Of a DNA stretch of 64,000 bases, positions 25,788-35,880 are shown piece after piece. Origin of the DNA: Certhia americana. Taxonomy: Eukaryota; Chordata; Aves; Passeriformes; Certhiidae. A program made the translations under genes and the position numbers. Each line of letters begins with the position of its first letter. Position 1 is the first letter of the stretch. The notes under the pieces were generated by a model that saw only the letters and a program-made list of their open reading frames with translations, ran no database searches and was not told where the DNA came from. The stretch covers positions 124,001 to 188,000 of the forward strand of contig JAGMWU010000037.1 of assembly GCA_018697195.1 (NCBI GenBank), given 5' to 3'.

Positions 25788-27365
25788 GGTTTTCCTTAGT
25801 CACAAATTTGCAAAAGCTGCAGCAGGCCATACAATTTTTGATTCTCAGTTGCCCAAACTTTTGAGCTTAAGGGATGGTTCTGTCCAGTTTATATACAGGT
25901 TTTGTCCTAATGCAGTCAAGGTGTGGCCAGACACAAACAAAGAACTTAGAGGTGCTCTTGAATCTCACAGTTTAGGCATAGATAGAGACCCAACTTTTAA
26001 TTAAGGAAGTTTCAACATGAACAGTAGATAATATAAATTGTCTTTTTTTTTTTTTTGTCTTTCTTAAGCAAAGTTGCCCTACATTAAACATAAGCTGTAA
26101 GTAACTGATGCAAGATTTAGATGGTGGATTAATTGGAGGCCATTTATTTGCCAGACAATCTCTTCAGAGGAAAATTTAAGGTTTGCAACTCTGGCTAGTG
26201 CAGAAAGTTTCTCTGAACAGCTAAGGAAAAAGTCACACTCAGGAATCTCTTAAGTGCTGGAATGTCAATCTTTGCAGTAAATGTGTGGTGTTCACAACAA
26301 ATCCCGAAGCACCACACTGACAAATGCCATTTCATTTTTCCACAGTGGAGGCATTCCAAGGCATCAGTCTTTGTGCACTACATGCTATGTCTTTCTTTTA
26401 GTCAATGATGTAAGACGTTTCCAAAGTTATGGCAATGTTTTCCCTGTATTTGCATCCCTGTAAAATGCACAGTAGGTGAAGATGGTAATTATATTTTTCA
26501 TTGATCCTAGGCTCCAAGTTTCCTTGTTGAAGATGTTTAATTAAAAATATAATCAAATAGCCTAATGAGATAATTGTTAAGGCATTCACATGCATTTACA
26601 AGGCCAAGGAAAATGCTGTCCCAAACAGATGCTCATTAGGAGATTGAAGAACAAGGAACTAAATCTTCTTTTGAGGAAAGTAAATTAAATTTACAATCTT
26701 TTAAGAGAAGTAACTCTCTGGGAAGGAGAATTCTATATTCAGAGGCATATTCTAGTACAAGTATACAATATTGCCTGGTTATCTAGGTTGGGTTTTAACA
26801 CATCCACAAGTCTCACTACAGTCATCTGGTTTCCTTGAATTAATAATGCACCTTTTCAAAAATCATATTCCTACAAAGAATTCTTTCTGTGGCCTGTCTT
26901 CAAATACAGTGAAGACAGAATATATAGAGGCATGAGTTAGGGCCACTATGAATTGATCTGAGGTGTGGAAGCAGAGTTGTAGGATAAAATCTATTACAGA
27001 CCATTAACACCTATAAAAAAATCCTCTCTCAATGAGACAGTAACCTGTAGAAAGAAGAGGTGCAATAGAACATATAAATGTACAGGGACCAAAATGAGCT
27101 CCTTTTGGAAATGTGAATACCAATAAAGTCAGTTCATCTTAAAATGTAAGTAGATAGTTATCAACTTCAAGAACTTGTATTACAAGAAAATTGTATTTAA
27201 ATTACATAACTAACAACCTCTCAGATTACTGCAGCCTCTTACTATATAAATTAGTCTTACTACTTGTCTTTATTTTTGTTATGACTTACACAAAGTCCCT
27301 GACACTAATGGCAGACTGACTTTTATGCTGAGTCCTTAATACTTTAGTTAATACAAAGCAATTGG

Positions 27366-27412
27366 TATTTTAACTAGGAAATAGTTATTTTATTTTAACT
27401 AGGAAATAGTTA
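27366..27412. repeat. 22-bp direct repeat, period 25
   Basis: The 22-mer starting TATTTTAACTAGGAAATAGT occurs at 27366-27387 and again at 27391-27412, with only TTT between. The copies are identical. Confidence 0.95.
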
Positions 27413-28399
27413 CACTTAAACATTTTTATTTACTCTATAGCAACTGTCCTCACAGGTTTTTTTTTCCCCCAACAGAAATTACTCTTCCAGAGTATCATTC
27501 TGAAAGTTCATTTTTGCACAGCCCAAATTTGGGGCCACATCTCTGGTGACATTACTCTTTGTGACTAAAAGTGCTATTTTATGACTATTTTCTTCCACAG
27601 TCTGTCTCCATAAAGGAGGGAGCTTTTACAAAAACTCGAGAGGAACCCACCGCGGAAGCTCCAACCCCAGTGCGCAAGTGGGCTGTGGGTTCCCACAGTG
27701 GATTTCACATTCGAAGTGAAAAAGAAGTCTTATTTTAAAAAACAAAACAAAACAAAACAAACCCAACCCCCAGCTTTTTATCTCATCAAGTGGACCATTC
27801 CCTTGTCTGATAGCTATGAACAATCGGCCGTGTTTGTAAGCTTTGCCATTAAGGCTTTTGTTCAAGTTTGCGGACCAAGACTTCCAGCTGAAGAGCCAAG
27901 GTCTGGGAGCAGCCAGACCATCCCCGAGGGGAGAGAAAAAAAAAAAAAATAGAAAAAAAAGAAAATCAAGGAAACGCCTTTGGGGCCAAGAACAGGGCTG
28001 AAGTTCGCCCCCAGGAGAGCCAGTTCCCAAGTTAATCCTCGAGTCGCTGCTGAGCTCCGGCCGGCCCCGGAGGGCGGGAAGGGGCTGGGGCCCGTCGGAG
28101 CGCGGAGGGAGCGGGCGGGGCCGGGCGTGTGTCAGCATCTTCCCCGCCGCCCCGGGGGCGGGAGGGAAAGAGAGAGAGAGCGGAGAAGGGCGAGTCGGAG
28201 GGAGGGGAGGAAGGCGCGGCGGTCGGGGGCGGTGGGCGGTGCGTGCCCGCCTCCTGCCCGCGCTGCCGGCGGCGCCGAGGGGCAGCGAGCGGCGCGGAGC
28301 GGGCAGCGGGAGCGCCGGGCCGGCGGGGCCGGGCGGCCGCGGTGCGTACCCGCAGGTACCGGGGCACTCGCAGGGCTGGGCGGCGGGCTGGCCGTGCAC

Positions 28400-28629
28400 A
28401 GCGGGAGAGACAGAGAGGGAGAGAGGGAGGGAATGCGCAGGGAAGGAGGGAGCCGCGGGGCGGGGAGCGCCGCCGCTCCCGCCCTCTCCGCGCCGTGTCT
28501 GGCGGCCGGCGGGGAGGAGATGCTGCTCCGCGCTGCCAGCGCAGCCCTGCGCGGCCGCTCCGGGCGAAGCTCCGCGCTGCTCGGCTCCATCGCCGCCCTG
28601 CCAGCGCGGACGGCGGCTCTAGAGCGGCG
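28400..28629 (+). other. PTPN13: Provisional PTPN13 exon 1 (5' UTR)
   Basis: The translation start lies 5 nt inside the next exon, so at least one upstream non-coding exon is required. Within the CpG island a good donor occurs at 28630-28631 (GCG then GTAGGTGC), giving an exon end at 28629. A rival donor is CAG then GTACCG near 28355. The left boundary given here is arbitrary because the transcription start is unknown. Confidence 0.45.
28520..28629 (+). other. Candidate upstream ORF in PTPN13 exon 1
   Basis: An ATG at 28520 (G at -3) opens a frame with no stop up to the 28630 donor. Spliced to the exon starting at 53376, the last codon becomes CG+G and the next is TAA (53377-53379). The ORF is therefore 37 codons and stops one base before the PTPN13 ATG at 53381. 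If the intron is retained, the next codon is TAG and the peptide is the same. The peptide would be Arg/Ala/Leu-rich (starts MLLRAASAALRG). This depends on the exon 1 donor being right and on transcription starting upstream of 28520. Confidence 0.35.
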
Positions 28630-30632
28630 GTAGGTGCGCGGCTCCCGCTCCGAGCGCGGCGGACACCCCGGCGGAGGCCTCCGCCGAGAGGGGCTTCCCG
28701 GAGGGATAGGGGCTCTCTCCCGGAGGGATGGCCGCCGGTGGGCGTGTGAGCGCCTGGCTTCGCCTCTCGGATCGCGGCGGGGCCGGCGGCGGGGTGTGGG
28801 AGAGGTGAAGAGAGGCGGCAGGCAGCGGCGGGGGATGTTGGTGCTCCCGCCGGGACTGCCAGCCCGGGTCCCGTGGGGTCGGGCTGAGCGCTGGGCAGCA
28901 GCGGGACACGCTCTGCCGGCCGAGAAGGGCTTGGGTTTGCCTGCGCCGGCTAAACAAAGCAGCCCCCTCAGCCCTCGGACCTGTTAACAGAGAGGAAACT
29001 TTTTTCCTCATTAACGTTTTTGGAGGAGCAGAAATGAAGGATAAATCTGTTGGCCGGTGATGAGAAATAGCGTAGGTTTCATTGGCTTTTTATCTCCTAG
29101 CAATCGACACCTCCGCAGACCGCAGGATAATCTCTCTCATATTCTAGATTGTGTCATTCTCTTTAAATTGCATGTTTAAAACAACAAAGGCAGTGACTTC
29201 ATAGGGAACCGCCAGGAGCTGTTCTGTACCCCTCCTGTTTACTGGGGAAACATTTGGGAACCGGTTTGGTTTTGTAGGTAGGATCAGAAGTAAATGTAGG
29301 ACATGGAAACTGTAAGGTTGGTTGCAGGTAATCTGTGTCTAGCCATCTTATTAAGGTGTGAGTTTTGGAGAAGCGAATATGGAAATCTTTGCATGTGGAA
29401 CTAGCTGGGGCAGTAACTGTGATCGGTTCCTGAAACCTTTTCAGGGAAGAGGACGTGTTTTATGAAACTGTGCAGCGAAACTGGGTCAGAATACACAGAC
29501 ATTTTCCTGAGGGTTGAACCTCATGTGAGAAAGTTGTCATTGAATATATATATTTTGAGGTGTCATGACTCCCAGGTCATTTGTTTGGGCTCAGGTTGGT
29601 GAAATGATGGCATTTAGTACCCATTCCAGAGCAGGACTGTTGTCTGTGTTCACATTAAGCATCAAGCCTCTGCCTGAACATCACCTGTGCAAGTCTGGCT
29701 TTGGATGGCCAGCAATAGGTTCTAAAGACATTTCTGCAAGAGTTAGAATCAGCCACGATAGAGGTACGAGTGAGAAAACAAACAATTTGGGTCTTGTGCA
29801 GGAAATACTGACAAGCAAAGAGTAAATCTAGTCAGAGGATCTTTTGGTAGTGCAGTTGCAGTAGAATTTGCTGCCATTCCTAATGCTATCAATCGGTCAT
29901 ATGTGTTCAGCTTTCGCATACAGCAGATGTGTTTCACTTGGAGTGTCTTTTTTTTTTTAATCTGCCAGCAAACATGTCTTTCCATGAACAGTTCCAAAAT
30001 TTAAGCAGTAATTTAAGGAAAGAAGAGAATGATAGCAAGAGAGAGAAAAAAATATACAGTCTAACTTTTAAAGATACTTTATTACTCATTTTTAACCTAA
30101 CAACCCTGTTTGGTGAGTGGATAGGCACATAATGTATTCCTTCCATAAAAGGACTTTTTTTTTTTTTTTTTTTTTCCTGCTGTGCATGATAAAAAAATGA
30201 ACCTTTTCCAGGCTTTTATAGTAATTTTTTTTCTAATCACTGTGGTTGTTTGATTTTTAAGTTGAAGGTGCAGTAAAAGTAAACACTTTTGAATATACCA
30301 GATGTAAAAGGAGACAGGGTGTTGTTCTGAAAGTTTAATTAAAAAAAAAATCTCTTAATTCCAAGACTGTTGAGTGGAATTGAAGACTGTGAGTACCACA
30401 GGCTCAAGGACATTTGAGTAGGTGGAAGAGCAAGGAAGTATCTGTGTGAAAAGGCTGGACAGAATCTTAAAGCATAAGTGAGTACAGTGTGTATTTTCAC
30501 CAGGATAACAGAGCCTGGTAAAAGGATGTGACCCAATAGTCTATTTACAGCTTCATAGGCCTTTGAAAGTAAAAATGGTCTGTGTGGATGAGTGGTAAAT
30601 AACCACTGTGACTGGTCATCAGGAGCCTGTGA

Positions 30633-30670
30633 TAACTTGTGCATAGCATTGTAACTTGTGCATAGCATTG
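30633..30670. repeat. 19-bp tandem duplication
   Basis: TAACTTGTGCATAGCATTG occurs twice back to back (30633-30651 and 30652-30670) with no mismatch. It is probably a recent slippage or repair duplication. Confidence 0.95.
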
Positions 30671-33600
30671 TCATTTTCAGTGCCTTGAAGGGAAGTAGTG
30701 AAGAAGTCTAGAAGAGGGAGGAGATTGCATTCCTGAGAGTGGGAAGCTACGAGGGTGCAAATGTTACCTGTTCTGGTGGCAGGAAATTGTAGTGTGTTTA
30801 CTTTTTTTTCCTTTATGGTGGGATTTTTTCAGCCACATGGTTTGTACAGACTGACTATCACAGAGAAGGCCTGAAAGTAAAAATGCAGTCTTTTAGCTGT
30901 TCACTTTTTGAGTAGCACAGCAGGGCAAATATTTTTATTTTTACATGTGGAACAGAAATTATTTGGCACATAGCTATTTTTCTCCCAACCAAATGCAGGT
31001 ATGAACAATAATAATTAGTGGTTGTATGGTACAATAAATCTTCAAAGTGCTTTCAAATCTTAATCAGCAAACCTTAATAGCATGCTATTCCTTCAAGTGA
31101 GGTAAGTAATTAGATAAAATGAGACTGGGCAGACTCTTAAATGGAGTTTATTGTTGAAGTGCCTGTCAGTTTCACAAAGCTTCTTCTTTATCACTGGGGT
31201 CTCTGAAAGCTGTCATACTTAAATGGCTTCGAGTGTTTGTATGTTGAAATACACGACATTATGGCCCAGAGGGCCTTGTTAATATTGACATTCTCTTGTT
31301 CAAAGTTTTTCGCAGTGAAGGTGACCTTGCACTCAAGAGCCTCTCTAGTGGTTGTTCCCAAGCACCTGTGAAGACTTCTTAAGCTGAACGAGAGTAAGGT
31401 CAGCTCTTTAAAGGGAATGATTTTCTTCAGAAGGGCTTTTCAGTTTACTTGCGTGACAGGCCTAGAACCTTTAGTCCGCCAATGGTAAAACTCAAAGTGA
31501 TTTTGCCAGTAGTTTGTTAAACCTAAGAACGTTAAGTATTGCTACATTTTTGGAAGGAGTGTTGGTTCAGCTCAACAGTCTGTCACTTTTTTTTTCCCTC
31601 TGCTTACAGAAAAACACTGACTGGAATTTTACTGTTTCAAAGTGAGCTAGTCAGTGAGACTGAAAGATTGAAAAGCAAGTCTTGGTGTAGGGTGTCATGA
31701 CGCAGAAAATATTTGTAAGCAGTTGCCCCAAGCTGTCGCTTACCATGGGATAAGCGTGGATGGAAAGCTGTGAATACCAGGGTAAGTTAATGTTGTATGT
31801 CGCCAGTTAACTATTAATGAAATCTGTGCATCTGTAAAGAAGGGTGGAACTTCTGAAAGAAGTGTTTCCCAGCCCCACCTCCTCCTGAAGTACAGAGAAG
31901 GAAGCTGGCATTTACAGATGGGAAGGGCACAAGACGACTCTTTGGTGCCGTTTTTATTTCATCTGGGCTTCTCTTTCTCCTATGCCACTTATTACCTGGT
32001 GAGGAGCTAGGCATATTCTTTGTGCATTATTATCTATTAAAATGCTTTCATAAAAGGCAATTAATTGAGTAGGTTGCCTTGGGACAATGATATGCCCAGT
32101 GAATTTGAAATCCAATTGGTTAGGATAGAGATCTGCTCCAGTTGTGACATTCTGTAGAAAGAATAACAGGCGTGGGAAGGCTTTGTTCTCAGAGTTTCAT
32201 CTGTCCTTTATCTTTTATGTGTAAATTTAATATGCCACAGAAATGTCTACAAGTAATATGTCAAGAATTAATGGAGACCTGGTATTAAAACTGTTCATTT
32301 TTGATTGCTGGTACTTATAGGGAGTACTGTAGTTCTGCAGGATGTTGAGTATTAGTGTAGATTTGCAGGTGATAGCATAATTAATGTCAGATTTAGGACT
32401 AGGTGCTGTGTTAGCTCCTGGTTCCTGCTTCAAACAATTGGTCATTAAATTAGGTGAGATGGGGCTCTTGGAAAAGAGAGGAAAGCTTTATCTCCTATTT
32501 TGTAGCTAAAATTTAAGCTCAGGGAGAAGAACTGAATCCAAAAAATGATGAAAATTTAAGGGCACAAGTTTGGAACTGAACACAAACCTCTTCATGAACT
32601 AATCTGATGCTGTCAAAAACATCAAGCTTTTTTAGTAGACTTTGAGGCTTTTAATTTCCATGTGCTTCTGCCTTGTCAAAGGAAGGACATTGTTTTCTGG
32701 GCTTTCGTGTTTTCTTTATCCAGTTCTGGCTAAAAATTTTTGTTGTGTGTATTACTTGGAGGTTCCACTCCAAGTTTTTGTTTTGTGTATTACTTCCTAA
32801 AGAGCATTTGTCTGTATCTGCAGAAGAAATATGGGTGGGAACATTCTATAGCGCTGGCTGAAGTTTTTGAAATTGAATATGAAAATGGCTTTCATGTGAT
32901 GTTGACATCTTCTCTGAGTATTTGTATGTAGTGTGGGTACTTGGCTTCAGGTGTGTGCAGAGACTTACACTGGAAATGGTGTATCTGAAGTCTGGTTTAT
33001 TTAGAAAAGTAGGTCTGGAGCTGGAAGTCTTTATGGGTGACACTTCTTGAGCAATGCTGTTGCAGGTGACTTATATTTGTGCTGTAAGCTTGAAATTGAT
33101 GCTGAGTTTGTTATAAACAGGAAACACTCCTGTTTATTTCTCAAGAACCTAAGAAGAGGCTTTTTCCTATCAGACTTTTCCTTGAAAGCCTGTTTGTTTG
33201 TTGAGGGGAGAAGGCTGTTAGAGCATACAAATTCCTAATTTTCTGATGTGCTTTTCAGCATAAGGAAAGCTGGATAAATCAGTGGAAATACCAGGTTCTC
33301 GTGTGATTCATATCCAGTTTCACAACAGCTGTTAAAGCATTTTTAGCTACATCTGTATTTGTATATAGATGCAGCTGATGTTCTCTAGCAGGCAGATGAC
33401 AGTATTCCAGGCACACCCCAGGATATCCTTTTGTGTTGGAATCTTAGCACCATGCCTTGTGTTGTATGAAACTGACAATAAATATTAGTTCATTGCAGTA
33501 GCATACTTATGCCAATGTTGTTGAAATTGTTGCGTTTTTTGTTGACTTAGGTGCTGTTTCAGAATCGATATTGAAAAGCATAAAGATTTGTTAATGTAAA

Positions 33601-35851
33601 TAATTTTTGTGGTAAAATTTCATGCTTGGAGATGGAAGCTTCTCTGAGTCTTGTGTCCATTCTATAGTCTGTCTTTACTTTTATTCATGTAACAGCCAGT
33701 GTTCTGCTTGTGTAGTGGGCAGGCCCTCAAAACCTGTTAGAGGAAAAAATGAAGAAAACTGAGTGCAAAGATTTTCTAAGTTATTTCTGAGTACACACAG
33801 AACACAGTTTATCTCATAATCTCTAGGGGTATAGACATATACCTCATATACTCATTTGCAGCTCCTTGTTTGCACAGGGGAATTGATTCCCAGTGATTAA
33901 TTTTACGTTTCAGATGAGGATTTTTCCATTTTTAATTTCTTCAGCATCTCAATAGCATGTGCATATTGCACTGTGTTTTTTTCCAGTTTTCAGATAGACA
34001 TGACTGGCGACATGGAGGGCAAAAAACCCACCCCAATAAACCTGCAACACATGTGGTTCCAGGGCTTTCTTAGGGTCACCAGGGAAAGGTAATGGGACTT
34101 GACTCATAAAACTGTGTCTGTTTTACCCTGTAGAACATTGCTGTTGAAATATTAACCACAAAATCTCAAACTTTGTGAGCAACCTAATTTGGTGTTGAAT
34201 GTGTTCGATCTTTCTTGATGGGACTGCTGACTTTTTCTGCTAACCATTTCTTTATATTGTTATTTTAAGAGATGAAATGGTCTAAAGAGAGCATTAAATT
34301 AAAGTCTGAAACTTCAGCTGTTAGAAATAGTTGTGCTTCCTGGCAAAGTCATGCCTGGTTTAAATGATGATAGGTTTGGACTTGGATATTGCCTTAAGCA
34401 ATAGAGGGGTGAAAAAATGAAGCATGTGGAAATTTAACTGTAACTTTTCTACCTAGTAAGCTCATCAGGATTTCAGTGCTGTAAAATACCTTGCAGATTT
34501 TACTTCTCTCACCGCAATTCAGCAAGGGCTGCTAGCATTATGTTATTCCTGATTTTAGCCATTTCTCTCTTCACAGAATTTAATGTTTCAACAAAGAAAA
34601 ATTAGAGAAGGGAAATGGAGCAGAAGTTTTGCCTTTTAGTATCTTTACTGTAAAATCAGTAGGTGGAAAATCCCCTCCTAGAGCTTAGGATTATGACCAG
34701 TAGAATAATAGCTCTCTTTCCTCAAGTCAGTGCAAAAGCTGTATTTGCCTTCAGTGAATGAACTTGGAAGTTTGAAGCCCAGGCAAGGAAGTTGATATGA
34801 TGGTCCAAGTGCTGCTTTTATGCTTTGCTTTTTAATGTTAGTGAGGAATGGCACATGTGTTGCTTTGAGAAGCATCTCTGTAGTATGTCTCACTGAGTGG
34901 ACAATTGTGTGGTTAGGTTTATGTGGAGCTGTCCTTCCAGCAGCCTAATTAAAGACTGTATGTAACTTCCTTAAATGGGATGCTTCAACAGGTGATAAGT
35001 ACTGGTTTCTCCTTCAGAGGATTTGTTATGGTATGTCTTTCAAGTGCCTTAGTGTGTTTTAACAATTTTCAGTGATTGAGGTGCATTTTCTGTTTGTTCT
35101 TCTGAAGCCAGTTTGCTTTCAGCTTCTGTAAGTCTTGAAATTGGAATTCTTCACATTAATTTGACATTCAGGAAATAAGAGAGTACTGTATGCATGCATT
35201 ATGCAGAGATTTATTTGTTAATAAGCTCCCTGTGCACTTTTCAGTAAAGGATTTATCTTGGGTAGGTTTCTTGGAGGAGAGATTCTGTCCAGCCTTCATA
35301 GACTCTGTATTTTAGCATTTTCATGTATCTTCTTCAATCATCTTTTCTGTTCTTGGCCTTGCACCTGAAGGGCTTTCCTCGTAACCATTAGAGACAGAGG
35401 TTCAGAAACACTTGCACAAACATTCAGCTTATTAATTAGTGTTAGAAAACTATACAAAAAGTGGCAGCAATAAAAAAATAGCACATCTAATGAATCCACT
35501 GAAATATAAAAAAAAAAAGTTGCAGTCTAGGAAAATCTTAAATTTGATGTTATTTTCCCATAAAAATAACTTTGATGGTTATGGTGGGCCTCTGAATTGA
35601 TACACCCCGAAGAGCAGTGAGGCTCTCTCTCTACTGACTCCACTGGAAATTTGAGTGGGATGAAAGTGGAATGCAAATGCTATTGACATGCTTATTGATA
35701 CATAACATTGCAGTAGACAATGCAGTATGTGTCTGTATGTCTGTAAATTAACAGTGCTCTGCACAAGAATGGCAGTTGTGGGCTGTTATCTGAAATACGT
35801 GGGCTTGTATCTGAAAAAGGAAGAAATTATTTTACAAGGTAGCAAGAATAC

Positions 35852-35880
35852 CTGGAAAGTAAAGCACATTTACTTTCCAG
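35852..35880. repeat. Perfect 12-bp inverted repeat, 5-nt loop
   Basis: CTGGAAAGTAAA (35852-35863), loop GCACA, then TTTACTTTCCAG (35869-35880) form an uninterrupted 12-bp stem. It lies in PTPN13 intron 1. The stem is shorter than a microRNA precursor. Confidence 0.9.

Larger units (their letters stand above)
13496..28039. other. Intergenic region upstream of the PTPN13 CpG island
   Basis: About 14.5 kb of AT-rich, mostly unique-looking DNA. It contains a 47-nt T tract (25737-25783), a 22-bp near-tandem repeat (27366-27412) and an A-rich stretch just before the CpG island (about 27938-27963). ORFs are short, with no recognisable products. Enhancers for either neighbouring gene may lie here, but none can be called from one sequence. 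Confidence 0.5.
28040..28950 (+). promoter_or_regulatory. PTPN13: CpG-island promoter, probably of PTPN13
   Basis: There is an abrupt change from AT-rich DNA to about 900 bp of very GC-rich, CpG-dense sequence, with sharp drops on both sides. It contains Sp1-type GC boxes (GGGCGGGGCC at 28113-28122, GGGGGCGGGA near 28155, GGGGCGGGG near 28457) and a GA-rich run (about 28165-28182), and no TATA box is evident. It is the only CpG island in the window and lies upstream of the first PTPN13 coding exon on the same strand, so it is the natural PTPN13 promoter. The transcription start cannot be fixed. CpG-island promoters often fire both ways, so a divergent minus-strand transcript is possible. Confidence 0.85.

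Noticed and set aside
25679..25864. Poly(T) tract at 25737-25783 as the tail of a minus-strand retrocopy
   Set aside because: No target-site duplication and no recognisable gene sequence next to it. A simple repeat is the safer call. The same holds for 4787-4821 and the A-rich tract at 7282.
27626..28749. Long overlapping ORFs on both strands (up to 257 codons) in the CpG island
   Set aside because: High GC depletes stop codons in all frames. The products are low-complexity Arg/Ala/Pro/Gly and overlap one another on both strands, with no domain. They reflect base composition, not coding.
32755..32774. 7-bp stem hairpin CTTGGAG/CTCCAAG
   Set aside because: Short stems like this are expected by chance in tens of kilobases.
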